Notes: generated by a model not told the origin, from the letters alone. A stretch of 64,000 bases of DNA from Acidicapsa dinghuensis (GCF_025685685.1 NZ_JAGSYH010000002.1:730768-794767); one strand, 5' to 3'. Numbered from the stretch's first letter, positions 24,756-33,801 are shown. Made by a program: numbers and translations.

Positions 24756-24813
24756 ATGGGGCACCCCGAGTGGTGGTGATTCGAGCGAGAGGTCGGTTGT
24801 GTTGCGCCAGTTC

Positions 24814-26889
24814 TTACCAGACGTGGCAGGCGTTGGTGGGCATCATGGGCTGACCGGCTTTGCAGCCGAACGCTTTGCCGAATTCGGGCATGTTCTGGAC
24901 TACTCCGAGGATGCGGAATTCTCGTGGGGAGTGAGGGTCGGTCTGGACTTGCAAGCGAATCTGCGCGGGACGGTTTTCGCCGCACCAGTCCTGGCCGTAG
25001 GAGAGGAAGAACTGCTGGACGGGCGTGAGGCCGGATGAGTCTTTGGCTTCAAGGTCGACGCCTTTACGCTTTGCGTCGATTTCGAGAGCTTTGAGGGCGA
25101 GGCGCAAGCCGCCGTTGTCGGCGGTGTTTTCGCCGAGAGTGAGCTTACCGTTGATCTTGAGGTCATCGACGGCGGTGAAGTTGCCGTACTCTTTCACTTC
25201 GCAATCGGTCATGCCTTCGAACTTCTTCTGATCGTCGGGTGTCCACCAGTTGGAGAGGTCGCCGCTACCGTTGAACTGGCTGCCTTCGTCGTCGAAGCCA
25301 TGGGTGAGCTCATGGCCGATGATGGCACCGACGTGGCCGTAGTTTTCGGCGTCGGTGGCTCCGGGCGCGAAGAATGGCGCCTGCAGGATGGCGGCGGGGA
25401 AGTTGATGTCATTCATGCTGGGGTTGTAGTAGGCGTTAACGGTGGAGGGTGACATGCCCCACTCGCCGCGATCGACGGGCTTGCCGATCTTGTTGAGCTC
25501 GCGGTGAGCCTCAAATTCGACAGAACGCTCGGCGTTACCGATGGTGTCGCCGCGGACGATCTTGAGCGCTGAGTAGTCGCGGAAGTGATCGGGATAGCCG
25601 ATTTTGTCGGCGACCTGATGGAGCTTGGCCTTGGCTTTTACTTTCGTGTCGGGGCTCATCCAGTCGAGCGTGTCGATCTCCTGATCCATGGCGTTCTCGA
25701 TGTCTTTGACCATCTGGACGGTCTTGGCTTTGTTCTCAGGTGGGAAGTAGGTTTTGACATAGACCTGGCCGATGGCCTCGCCGAGCGCATCATCGGTGGC
25801 CTGGGCGCAGCGCTTGTAACGGGCGCGCTGCTCAGGCTGGCCGCGCAGATCGTGGCCGAAGAAGGCGAAATCTTCATCGTCGAGCTTGGTGGGCAGCGCA
25901 TAGCCAGGAACACTGTTGACGTATTGCCAGCGAAGGTAGGTCTTGATGGTGTCGAGATCGGTAGATTCTAGAACGGTCTGAAGAGTTTTGAAGAACTCTG
26001 GGTTGGTTACGTTGAGATCGGTAAAGGTGGGCGCGCCAGTGGCGGCGAAGAACTTTGGCCAGTCGATGGCGGGCGTCAGCTTTGTGAGATCGCTGACGGA
26101 CATCGGGTGGTAGATGTTATGCGGATCGCGCTCGGAGGTGATGTCGAGCGAAGCCTTGGCCAGCGTGGTCTCGAGATCCATGATTTTGTGCGCGTCGGCA
26201 GTGGCTTCGGTGTCTGACTCGCCGATGAGCTTGAGCATGTTTGCAACGTGTTCAACGTATTGCTGGCGGGTCTTTTCAGCAGCGTCGCCGGTGCGGAGGT
26301 AGTAGTCGCGCTCGGGAAGGCCCAGGCCGCCCTGATCGACGGTGGCGATCTGTTTCTTCGCATCCTTGAAGTCCTGCTGCTCGCCGTAGCCGAGGAAGGC
26401 ATTCGCGTTGATTAGCTGGAAGTGGGCGAGGAGCGTTGTGAGCCCGGACTTGTCTTTCATGGCTGCGATGCGATCGAGCTCCGGCTGCAGAGGCTTGAGG
26501 CCGAGAGCGTCGATAGCGGCGGTGTCCATGCAGCTCGCGTAGTAGTCGCCGACCTTTTGTTCGGCGGGGGTACGGGATGAATTGTTTACCTGCATCTTAT
26601 CGAGCAGGGTGTGTAGTTCGGCTTCGGTGCGGTCGAAGACGATTGCGCCGGTGCCGTAGCTGGAGCGATCAGAGGGGATGGGGTAGTACTTTGAGAAATT
26701 ACCGCAGGCGTATTTAGCGAAATCGACGCACGGGTCGACGGACTTATCAAGAAAACGGTTGTCGACGGGCGCTGGAGCGGGCGGTACGCCTGCTACATCG
26801 GGAGAGAGAGCGTTTTGCGCTTGCATAGCCGGAGCGAGAGTGAGGAGCGAAGCACTGGCGAGGGTAAAGACAAATTTTGGAATTCTCAT
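24814..26889 (-). CDS. M13-family (neprilysin/PepO-like) zinc metallopeptidase
   Basis: The 691-aa exported peptidase starts with a signal peptide (residues about 1-24) and has the M13 N-terminal domain (SVDPCVDFAKYACGNF, NFSKYYPIPSDRSSYGT). The catalytic zinc motif is in GAIIGHELTHGFDDEGSQF, the third ligand in LGENTADNGGLRLAL, and a substrate-binding VNAYYNPSMNDINFPAAIL block precedes them. It ends in CHVW, the C-terminal tetrapeptide of the family (CxxW). M13 enzymes cleave oligopeptides; many Acidobacteria encode several. The gene is probably monocistronic. Confidence 0.95.
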   Translation of the reverse strand: MRIPKFVFTLASASLLTLAPAMQAQNALSPDVAGVPPAPAPVDNRFLDKSVDPCVDFAKYACGNFSKYYPIPSDRSSYGTGAIVFDRTEAELHTLLDKMQVNNSSRTPAEQKVGDYYASCMDTAAIDALGLKPLQPELDRIAAMKDKSGLTTLLAHFQLINANAFLGYGEQQDFKDAKKQIATVDQGGLGLPERDYYLRTGDAAEKTRQQYVEHVANMLKLIGESDTEATADAHKIMDLETTLAKASLDITSERDPHNIYHPMSVSDLTKLTPAIDWPKFFAATGAPTFTDLNVTNPEFFKTLQTVLESTDLDTIKTYLRWQYVNSVPGYALPTKLDDEDFAFFGHDLRGQPEQRARYKRCAQATDDALGEAIGQVYVKTYFPPENKAKTVQMVKDIENAMDQEIDTLDWMSPDTKVKAKAKLHQVADKIGYPDHFRDYSALKIVRGDTIGNAERSVEFEAHRELNKIGKPVDRGEWGMSPSTVNAYYNPSMNDINFPAAILQAPFFAPGATDAENYGHVGAIIGHELTHGFDDEGSQFNGSGDLSNWWTPDDQKKFEGMTDCEVKEYGNFTAVDDLKINGKLTLGENTADNGGLRLALKALEIDAKRKGVDLEAKDSSGLTPVQQFFLSYGQDWCGENRPAQIRLQVQTDPHSPREFRILGVVQNMPEFGKAFGCKAGQPMMPTNACHVW

Positions 26890-27075
26890 TCTGTCTGCTT
26901 TCTGAGTGAAAAGTCACTGGCCGGACGGTAGCGAAGCGATTGTCGCATATCGGTTGGCTCGCACGCCGTATGGAAAAGTGCTTAGGTGGCGCCTCAACCG
27001 TTTGTTGTAGCAGCTGATCGAAGTGGCCGGATGCAGAGCAAGGCGTTCGATTCACATACGTTACGCGGACGTGCA

Positions 27076-27117
27076 AAAGCCAGTTCCCTTTTTGTGGTGA
27101 ACAGGGTAACTGGCTTT
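27076..27117 (-). terminator. Hairpin after the R3H-protein gene
   Basis: Arms aaagccagttccct and agggtaactggcttt pair over 14 positions with a single bulged base and a 13-nt loop. Read on the minus strand the stem ends in tttt, 17 nt after the stop at 27134. Confidence 0.6.
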
Positions 27118-27133
27118 GTGTATGAAAAGCAGA

Positions 27134-27724
27134 TTATCTACGGCGAAAACCGCCGCGACCGCCGCGGTCCCCATAGCCGCCACGAGAAGGCATGGTTGGG
27201 GTGGGGGCGGGAAGGTGGGTTTTGCCCTTGGGATAGACGACCAGGTAGCGCTCCTGACCCTCGCCGAGCGAGTGGGACTCGACGTCTTCCATGTCTTTGA
27301 AGGCGAGGTGAAGCATACGGCGCTCGCGAGAGTTGGAGGGCGGGAAGGCATAGGGCTGGCCGGATTCGCGAACCTTGTTGGCTGCGGTCTCAGCGGCCAT
27401 CTGGATCTCCTGTGCGCGGAGGGCCTTGAAGTTGAGGGCGTCGAAGCTGACGAGGTCGTGCTCGCGCGGGTCGAGGCGGAGGATCTGTAGGGCGATGTGC
27501 TCGAGGGAGCGGAGAAGTTCACCGCCGCGCTGTGTGAGCATGGGAGCGTCGGGGCCGGCGATCTCAACGTTGAGCACCTGAGCTTCCGAGTCATCGATCA
27601 GCGAATCGGCAGGAAGGGCGCTGGCGCTGATGCGGTACTTGAGACGGAGACCGCCTAGACGGATAACGTTGTTTAGAAAGTTGGCGACTTGCTGGGCGGC
27701 CTGTTGCAGGTTGGCGAGGGGCAT
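27134..27724 (-). CDS. R3H-domain RNA-binding protein (Jag/KhpB-like)
   Basis: The 196-aa protein ends with a single-stranded nucleic-acid-binding R3H domain (about residues 98-150: AETAANKVRESGQPYAFPPSNSRERRMLHLAFKDMEDVESHSLG, given in parts). The preceding segment resembles the KH-like domain of Jag/SpoIIIJ-associated proteins (GGELLRSLEHIALQIL). The C-terminus is glycine/arginine-rich (RGGYGDRGGRGGF), as in RNA chaperones. The N-terminal Jag domain is absent. In many bacteria the gene neighbours yidC and rnpA; here it does not. Confidence 0.85.
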   Translation of the reverse strand: MPLANLQQAAQQVANFLNNVIRLGGLRLKYRISASALPADSLIDDSEAQVLNVEIAGPDAPMLTQRGGELLRSLEHIALQILRLDPREHDLVSFDALNFKALRAQEIQMAAETAANKVRESGQPYAFPPSNSRERRMLHLAFKDMEDVESHSLGEGQERYLVVYPKGKTHLPAPTPTMPSRGGYGDRGGRGGFRRR

Positions 27725-27876
27725 AACTTGTCAGTATCGCAAATCTGGGGTCGAGACGGACTCAGACCCCCCATTTCTTTATTTCTTTTACCCGGAAAAA
27801 TCGCGGGTAGAAGAAACATGAGTTCAGGAAAGGATAACAACTCGAACGAGCTTTGCGGATGAGCGATAAGTTTGAG

Positions 27877-28437
27877 TTACAAAGTGGAGTGAGTAGGTAG
27901 AGCACGATTGTGCGCGAAGTGGCGGATGGCTACGGGCACTCCGAAGGCGAGAGTGAGCACGATGCCGGTGGAGAGCAGGTCGCGGCCATAGAAGGGCACG
28001 CCGGCGATGTAGCTGGTCATCAAGCCGGAAAAGGTCGGCGCGTAGATGCCGCCTGGCTTGCTCATGCCGAGCCACGCGGCGTAGTTGGAGGCGAGGAAGA
28101 AAGCTGTGGGGCCGAGCAACGTGGCAGAAGCTACGCGAACCACGGAGACCCGCGTGGAGAGCAGGATATGGCCGAGGACGATGGCGGCGGCGTACCAGGC
28201 CCAGGTGATGGTGTAATCCTGCCAGGCGAAGGCGTAGCCGTAGACGTGGGTGGTGAGGTAGTAGTCGACGCCAGCGAGGACGGCTACGGGAAGGAGTGCC
28301 TCGCGCCAGTTGCGGCGCGCGCCGAAGTAGAGCAGGGCTGCGCCGAGCATAGAGAAGTCGAGCCAACCGGGATGGGGCAGGATGCCGGGGCGAATCAGAA
28401 TCGCGGCGAGTAGAAGCAGATAGGCGACCATGCGCAC
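27877..28437 (-). CDS. DUF6580-like integral membrane protein
   Basis: The 186-aa product has about five membrane helices, starts MRMVAYLLLLAAILIRPGILPHPGW and contains GAALLYFGARRNWREALLPVAVLAGVDYYLT, a layout of the DUF6580 family found in Acidobacteria. No function is established. The small gap of 152 bp to the R3H gene contains a weak inverted repeat but no other feature. Confidence 0.7.
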   Translation of the reverse strand: MRMVAYLLLLAAILIRPGILPHPGWLDFSMLGAALLYFGARRNWREALLPVAVLAGVDYYLTTHVYGYAFAWQDYTITWAWYAAAIVLGHILLSTRVSVVRVASATLLGPTAFFLASNYAAWLGMSKPGGIYAPTFSGLMTSYIAGVPFYGRDLLSTGIVLTLAFGVPVAIRHFAHNRALPTHSTL

Positions 28438-28634
28438 CTCAAAATCAGGAAAATCGAACGTTTGAGCCAGTGACTGGCTGAAACCGGAACAGGTCTTATT
28501 GTGAGGATAGGCCGGTTCGGGGTCAACTTTGATTGTTTCATAGAAACAGGGACCAGGAATCAGGGATCAGGGACCTGCCAGAAAACTCGCCACTGGATCA
28601 GATTTCGCCACCAGCCGGTTTCAGTACGGCGAAA

Positions 28635-29747
28635 CTACTTCTGTTCGCGGCGGCCCATGAACTCGCCGGCGTCTTCGTGGCCGTCGAGGATGTAGACCCA
28701 AGCGGAGAGTCCGGTATGGGCGACCATGTGATCCAGTTGCTGGTTGGAGCTGCCGGCCATGCCTGTGTCGAGATAGGCGTAGGCGAAACGGAGGTCACTG
28801 AACTCGACGGAGGACCAGTCGCGGTTGGGGGCGACGCTGGGCGGGTCCTGATCAGGAATGGCCTGCTTGCCGAAGTCGCGGACGACGGGCCAGCTTGACC
28901 AGTCGAGGTAGACCTTGCCTAGCTCAGTCTGTTTGGCGGCCTGCACGGCTGGGGTAAGCGGAGGTTTATAGAGAGTATCAATATGCGGGTCGCTCTCGAC
29001 TGCGCCGGTGCGAGTGTCGACCTCGGCGGTTTGCCAGGTGGCGTCGGTTTCGAGCAGGGCGTGCCAGCGCCACGGGTTGCTGGGGTACGGCTCCAGGGCG
29101 ATGCGCTTTGCGGGGGTGGGGGTGACGAGGGCGGCCTGGACGAGATTGTAGGCGTCGGTGTGCTGCACCCAGCGGTAGCACCAGAGGAAGACCATGCCGC
29201 AGAGGGCGAAGATGGCCCATCCGCGGCCACGGAAGCGCTTGCGGCGCGCGCCGACTTCCCGGTCGGCGAGGGCGAAGATGGCGGGGAATAGCAGCGCGGC
29301 AACGAGCAGTCCCCAGAGGATGGGCTCGGCGATAAAGACGAGGTCGCCCTCGTACCAGTGGCCGTTGAAGGGATAGAAAGGGCGGATGCCGTAGTTGTTG
29401 GTCCAGTCGAGGAGCAGGTGGCTCATGTGAGCGATGAGAGCGGAGAGCCAGACCCACCACCAGCGGATGGGCTGGGCATCGGTTTTTTTGTTGCGAGAGA
29501 AGATGAAGCGGTCGAGGAGCCAGATGAAGCCGGTGATGGCAGCAGCCATGAAGGGCGCGGCGATGAAGGTGTGCGTAATGCCGCGATGATGCTTGAGGCC
29601 GATGACGGGGCCGAAGAAGTCCCAGATAACGTCCATGTCGGGCGCTTCGGCGGCGAGTGTAGCGGCCAGAGTGGCGTAGGCGGTTTTGCGGTTGAGCCCG
29701 GCGCGTCCGATGCAGGCCCCTGTAAGGAAGTGAGTGACGGGCTCCAT
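28635..29747 (-). CDS. YdjM/DUF457-type membrane metal-dependent hydrolase
   Basis: The 370-aa protein belongs to the LexA-binding/YdjM-like membrane hydrolases. Conserved His/Asp residues are visible: MEPVTHFLTGACIGRAGL, EAPDMDVIWDFFGP, LKHHRGITHTFIAAPF and LIAHMSHLLLDWTNNYG, followed by further membrane helices. A soluble C-terminal part (about residues 215-370) contains a domain not seen in short YdjM. The substrate is unknown; a lipid is likely given the membrane topology. It is divergent from the VOC-PP2C gene. Confidence 0.85.
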   Translation of the reverse strand: MEPVTHFLTGACIGRAGLNRKTAYATLAATLAAEAPDMDVIWDFFGPVIGLKHHRGITHTFIAAPFMAAAITGFIWLLDRFIFSRNKKTDAQPIRWWWVWLSALIAHMSHLLLDWTNNYGIRPFYPFNGHWYEGDLVFIAEPILWGLLVAALLFPAIFALADREVGARRKRFRGRGWAIFALCGMVFLWCYRWVQHTDAYNLVQAALVTPTPAKRIALEPYPSNPWRWHALLETDATWQTAEVDTRTGAVESDPHIDTLYKPPLTPAVQAAKQTELGKVYLDWSSWPVVRDFGKQAIPDQDPPSVAPNRDWSSVEFSDLRFAYAYLDTGMAGSSNQQLDHMVAHTGLSAWVYILDGHEDAGEFMGRREQK

Positions 29748-29821
29748 GCTGGACCCATTCTAGTGGCTTGTTTTCCCTGGCGCTGCGTCTGAAGGCGCAG
29801 AGGATGGTTATAATCGCTGCC

Positions 29822-31093
29822 ATGCCTCGCCCGTCATCTTTGCTTGGGGCAGAACGAGCCATCGTTCGCGCCGACGCATCGGATCCTGATCTGCGCATTT
29901 TCAAGACCAACATCTTTGTTCACGATCAGGACCGCAGCCTGGATTTTTATGTGAATCAGCTTGGATTTGATTTGCTGGCCGATGCGAGGTTTACGAACAA
30001 CACGCGCTGGATAGCGGTTGCTCCCCCGAACGGAAGCGCGATACTGGCGCTGCTTTGCGGGACGCCGGGATCTGCGGAAGAGAAGTTGATCGGCAGGGAA
30101 ACGCAACTGGCCTTTATCACCGAAGACATTCACGGCACATACGATCGCTGGCGCGCGCGTGGGGTGCGGTTTACGCAACCGCCAACAAGCATCGGTTGGG
30201 GAGGAACGCTGGCGCGCTTCGAGGACATAGACGGCAATCATTTTGAGCTGATGACTTCTGCTCACCTGAATCAGGAGATCGAGGGGGTGCGCCGCGAGCA
30301 GCAGACAAAACTGGAAGCAGAGCGGCGAGCGGCGCAGGAGCTGGAGATTGCACGGGATGTGCAGGCACGGCTGTTTCCGCAGGCCAGGCCGCAGCTTGAA
30401 ACGCTTGAATATGCGGGGTTGTGTTTGCAGGCGCGGCATGTGGGTGGCGACTACTTCGACTATCTGTCGCTGGGTGGCGGACGGGTTGGGCTGGTGGTGG
30501 GAGACGTTTCAGGCAAAGGCATTGCCGCGGCGCTGCTGATGGCGAATCTGCAAGCGAATGTTCGCAGCCAGTGTGCGGGTGGGGGGTGCGATCCGGCGGG
30601 GATGCTGCGGCGGGTTAACGACCTTTTCTATGCCAGCTCGGCGCAAAGTTCATATGCGACGCTGTTTTTCGGGGAATATGACGACTGCTCGCGGCGGCTG
30701 CGCTATGCCAACTGCGGCCATCTGCCGGGTATGGTTTTGCGTGCGGACGGCGGGGTTGAGATGCTTGAAGCAACCTGCACGCTGGTTGGTTTGTTTGCCG
30801 AGTGGGACTGCTTTATCGGAGAGTGTCAACTCAATGCGGGAGACACTCTGCTGCTGTACACCGATGGCGTGACGGAGGCCTTCAGCGGCGATGAGGAGTT
30901 TGGGCAGCAACGGCTGCTGGATGCGCTGTGCCGCAGCCGGGGCAAAACAGCGATCGAAACGATAGAAGCCATTGCCGATGAGGTGCGGAGGTTTAATCCA
31001 GGCGAACAGAGCGACGACATTACTCTGATTGCGGCGCAGGTCAAAGATACGGCGGCTGAGAGTGCGGGAACGGCTGAACAGGCAAGTGCGTAG
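29822..31093 (+). CDS. VOC domain fused to PP2C/RsbU-type phosphatase
   Basis: The 423-aa protein has an N-terminal glyoxalase/bleomycin-resistance fold (DLRIFKTNIFVHDQDRSLDFYVNQLGFDLLAD, residues about 22-155, with paired metal-site-like DIDGNHFEL) and a C-terminal SpoIIE/RsbU phosphatase domain: ELEIARDVQARLFP, ARHVGGDYFDY, VGDVSGKGIAAALLMA, YANCGHLPG and LLYTDGVTEAFSGDEEFG. All PP2C acidic metal ligands look present, so a partner-switch phosphatase is likely. VOC as the sensor domain is unusual, and no anti-anti-sigma partner is adjacent. Start at 29822 is chosen over upstream ATGs because the VOC domain begins soon after and TATAAT lies at 29807-29812. Confidence 0.85.
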   Translation: MPRPSSLLGAERAIVRADASDPDLRIFKTNIFVHDQDRSLDFYVNQLGFDLLADARFTNNTRWIAVAPPNGSAILALLCGTPGSAEEKLIGRETQLAFITEDIHGTYDRWRARGVRFTQPPTSIGWGGTLARFEDIDGNHFELMTSAHLNQEIEGVRREQQTKLEAERRAAQELEIARDVQARLFPQARPQLETLEYAGLCLQARHVGGDYFDYLSLGGGRVGLVVGDVSGKGIAAALLMANLQANVRSQCAGGGCDPAGMLRRVNDLFYASSAQSSYATLFFGEYDDCSRRLRYANCGHLPGMVLRADGGVEMLEATCTLVGLFAEWDCFIGECQLNAGDTLLLYTDGVTEAFSGDEEFGQQRLLDALCRSRGKTAIETIEAIADEVRRFNPGEQSDDITLIAAQVKDTAAESAGTAEQASA

Positions 31094-31173
31094 AGGTTCA
31101 TCGGAACGGAGGATGCTTCGGGAGCTGCAGCTTGAATTAACTGGCTGACTCTGGCAGCATCGGTTCAACCCTC

Positions 31174-31455
31174 ATGCGTAAGTCTCGCGAAGTACCTCTT
31201 ACTCTTCTTGCCGTCGCGGCTTTGGCTTCGGTAGGCGCTGTTGGAACTACTGGATGTCATGAGCAGCCGGGGCATTGTGTCGATCAGCAAAACCGGTTGA
31301 TGCCGGACCAATATTGCCGGGATCATGCTTCGGCGGGTTATCACTACATCTATGGCGGATCGAGCGGCGGCCACATTGGCGATATGGTCGTTGGCGGCAG
31401 TGTCAGCCGTGGTGGGTTTGGCGGCTTTGGCGGCGGCGATGGCGGGGGTGAGTGA
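31174..31455 (+). CDS. YgiB/DUF1190-like glycine-rich exported protein
   Basis: The 93-aa product has an N-terminal hydrophobic segment with a possible lipoprotein cysteine (Cys28), then HEQPGHCVDQQNRLMPDQYCRD with two more cysteines and a glycine-rich end (RGGFGGFGGGDGGGE). The stop overlaps the start of the next gene, an arrangement like the E. coli ygiB-ygiC pair, where ygiB encodes a small DUF1190 lipoprotein. Sequence identity to YgiB is not obvious from reading alone, so the link rests on context and style. Confidence 0.7.
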   Translation: MRKSREVPLTLLAVAALASVGAVGTTGCHEQPGHCVDQQNRLMPDQYCRDHASAGYHYIYGGSSGGHIGDMVVGGSVSRGGFGGFGGGDGGGE

Positions 31456-32633
31456 TGCGACGCCATACGATTGAGCCCCGGCGCAACTGGCAGTCCACGG
31501 TGGAACGCGTGGGGCTGACGTATCACACGCTCGACAATGGCGCGCCGTACTGGGATGAGTCGGCTTACTGGGAGTTTTCTGCTGCGGAGATTGACCGGCT
31601 TGAGGCTGCTACGGCGGAGATTCAGCGGCTGGCGCTGGCGGCGGGGGATGAGATTATCAACCGCGGCTGGATGGACAGGATGCATATTCCGGCGAAGGCG
31701 CAGCAGGCGATTCGCGATACGTGGGTGAGTGAGCCTCCGGCGCTGTATGGACGGCTGGACCTGGCGTATGACGGGCGGAAGATCAGGCTGCTGGAGTACA
31801 ACGCGGATACGCCGACTTGCCTGGTGGAAGCTGCTGTCGCGCAGTGGTATTGGCTGGAGGAGCGGTTCAAGGGAGCGGACCAGTTCAATTCGCTGCACGA
31901 AAAGCTTGTGGCGAAGTGGAAGGATCTTGGGCCGTATGTTTCGGAGCCGGTGTACTTCTGCTTCGACGGGCCTGAAGAAGATGCGATGACGGTGACGTAT
32001 CTGCGCGATACTGCACATCAGGCTGGGCTGAAGACGGTTGGGCTTGCGATGCGCGATATTGGGTGGGATGCGCAACGGCATGTGTTTGTCGATCTGAAGA
32101 ATCATCCGATGGAGACGGTGTTCAAGCTGTATCCGTGGGAGTGGCTGCTGAATGACCGGTTTGGCGATGCCGCGATCGCTACGATGGATGCGCAGAGCCA
32201 GAAGCCGGTGCGCGGCAAGGTGCAGTGGATTGAGCCGGCGTGGAAGATGCTCTGGTCGAACAAGGCGCTGCTGGCGATTTTGTGGGAGCTGTTTCCGAAT
32301 CATGAGCTGCTGTTGCCTGCTTATCTTGACGGGCCGCACAACATGCAGAACTATGTGCGCAAGCCGCTGATTGGACGCGAGGGCGCGGGGGTTACGGTGT
32401 TTCGCAACTGGGCTGAGGATGGGGTTGCTGCGCCGGCTAACTCACGCGATGCGTTTGCTGCAGATGGCGGTTATGTCTACCAGGAGATGGCGCGGCTGGC
32501 GGAAGCAGACGGGCGCTATGCAGTGCTGGGGAGCTGGCTGATCGATGGCGAGCCAGCGGGGATGGGGATTCGGGAATCGGAGGGGTTGGTTACGAATAAC
32601 TTCAGCCGGTTTGTGCCGCATTTGTTTCGGTGA
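31455..32633 (+). CDS. Glutathionylspermidine synthase-family ATP-grasp ligase (YgiC-like)
   Basis: The 392-aa protein covers the C-terminal ATP-grasp synthetase domain of glutathionylspermidine synthase. Visible markers are PTCLVEAAVAQW, the YFCFDGPEEDAMTVTYLRDTA block, FKLYPWEWLLNDRFGD, IEPAWKMLWSNKALLAILW and the ending FVPHLF. It lacks the amidase half of GspSA. In E. coli the homologues YgiC/YjfC have unclear substrates. It is translationally coupled to the glycine-rich protein by a one-base overlap. Two different ATP-grasp families thus occur in one 12-kb stretch. Confidence 0.9.
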   Translation: MRRHTIEPRRNWQSTVERVGLTYHTLDNGAPYWDESAYWEFSAAEIDRLEAATAEIQRLALAAGDEIINRGWMDRMHIPAKAQQAIRDTWVSEPPALYGRLDLAYDGRKIRLLEYNADTPTCLVEAAVAQWYWLEERFKGADQFNSLHEKLVAKWKDLGPYVSEPVYFCFDGPEEDAMTVTYLRDTAHQAGLKTVGLAMRDIGWDAQRHVFVDLKNHPMETVFKLYPWEWLLNDRFGDAAIATMDAQSQKPVRGKVQWIEPAWKMLWSNKALLAILWELFPNHELLLPAYLDGPHNMQNYVRKPLIGREGAGVTVFRNWAEDGVAAPANSRDAFAADGGYVYQEMARLAEADGRYAVLGSWLIDGEPAGMGIRESEGLVTNNFSRFVPHLFR

Positions 32634-32792
32634 GGCTTCCGGACGAGAAGCGTCGCTGGGTTTGGCGGTTGGTTCTTTGTTAGCTCGGCTACAGGAATAT
32701 ACTGGTGCTGTCCGCGGAGCAAAACTAGGCGCTGGATAGTTCTAGGCGGCGTGCTGACGCGCTTATGACGGAGCCTAATTGGGGTAGACGCG

Positions 32793-33089
32793 ATGAACAA
32801 TACAGCGGCTGAAAAGGATAATCCACGAGTTCAAGAAGAACGGATAGTGCGGATTATCTCAAAGATAAACCCCATTTTCCGCGTGGAATTTTACCGTAAC
32901 CGCGTAAATCCGCGCACGACAGGCATTCGATTCAAAATCTACGATACTTCCACCGATAGGATTATTTACTCGATAAAAGCGGACGGGGAATGGGAGTCGA
33001 GCGAGATAGCAGACAAGAGCGATTCAGAATTGCGGCGACGAATTATCGCTCTTATAAATGGCCAAGGTGCTGTCCAGAAAACACCTTAG
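32793..33089 (+). CDS. Small hypothetical protein
   Basis: The 98-aa product is hydrophilic, starting MNNTAAEKDNPRVQEERIVRIISKINPIFRVEFYRNRVNPRTTGIRF (cited in part), with alternating hydrophobic residues suggesting a small alpha/beta fold. It has no recognised domain and no export signal. The codon use is slightly more AT-rich than neighbouring genes. The start at 32793 has only weak ribosome binding; an alternative is not evident. Confidence 0.5.
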   Translation: MNNTAAEKDNPRVQEERIVRIISKINPIFRVEFYRNRVNPRTTGIRFKIYDTSTDRIIYSIKADGEWESSEIADKSDSELRRRIIALINGQGAVQKTP

Positions 33090-33273
33090 GCTGGTATCCG
33101 TCCGGCGTGCTGCGCCCAATGCAGGCCTCACAGCGGATACTGCGTCGCTAGTTTTTGCGGTTCCCACTCTTACTGCAAAAAAGCTCTGGAAAAATGGGGC
33201 ACATGGCCTCTTCCCCACGGTCCAAATTATCTGGTTTGGTGACATAAAATGGCTCCGAAAGGGAAAGCTGGAG

Positions 33274-33462
33274 ATGAACAAAGAGGCCTTCGTGAGATTT
33301 GTCTCGATTGTCGCTGTACTGGTTGGCTCTATTTTGATTTACGGCAATGTGTTTAGCTACATTGACAACCTTGTGGTTCCGTACCATCCAGAAATTGGCG
33401 CCGGTTTAGGCGTAATCGTCCTTGCGGGTGGAATTACTGGATTATGGATAAAGAGACGGTAA
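33274..33462 (+). CDS. 62-aa two-helix membrane protein
   Basis: MNKEAFVRFVSIVAVLVGSILIYG begins the first membrane helix and the second is GLGVIVLAGGITGLWIKRR, with a short loop holding VVPYHPEIG. A longer frame opens at 33058, but its first 72 codons overlap the preceding gene and a dispersed repeat relative; the ATG at 33274 with ggag directly upstream is the natural start. No family is recognised. Confidence 0.55.
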   Translation: MNKEAFVRFVSIVAVLVGSILIYGNVFSYIDNLVVPYHPEIGAGLGVIVLAGGITGLWIKRR

Positions 33463-33564
33463 GCTAAGGCTGAATTGGCGGCGTATATCGTGCTGTCATC
33501 CCCACGTCAAAGCAGGAATATCCGAGCAGTCATCTCGTCATACTAGCGGCTTCCGTGGCGGGAG

Positions 33565-33768
33565 TTGAAAAGCTCGCATCAGGCGCTGAAGCGCCCGTTA
33601 CTTTGCTGGTTTTCGTGCCGGGGATGAATCCCCGGTCTACCTTGAAAGCAAAGACAAAAGCAAGTGCAAGAACAAATACGCGTTGATAGAGCTTGTGGCT
33701 TCTTCATGGAGAAGCAGATCCCCTTCGGGGATGACAGACAGAAAAACAAGAGCAAAAACAACGACCAA
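33565..33768. repeat. Composite intergenic repeat, left copy
   Basis: Ordered blocks: ttgaaaagctcgc, a hairpin ggcgct-ga-agcgcc, a hairpin ccgggg-atgaat-ccccgg, an A/G/C-rich tail (aaagcaaagacaaaagcaag), then acgcgttgat and a third hairpin atcccc-ttc-ggggat followed by gacagacagaaaa and another tail. The same blocks in the same order occur at 34534-34813. The gap 33463-33839 holds nothing else but this repeat and the antitoxin promoter. Confidence 0.8.
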
Positions 33769-33801
33769 TCTGCCGGTGCATGAGGGCTTCAAAATGGTTT
33801 T

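Larger units (their letters stand above)
24082..24813. other. Long non-coding stretch with repeats
   Basis: No reliable gene is seen over about 730 bp. It holds six tandem 21-nt units (24423-24548), a partial dispersed-repeat tail (around 24640-24672) and a hairpin (24731-24755). Open frames on both strands here (24228-24560 plus, 24241-24741 minus) translate the 21-nt units as seven-residue repeats, but composition and lack of a ribosome binding site argue against coding. Confidence 0.55.
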
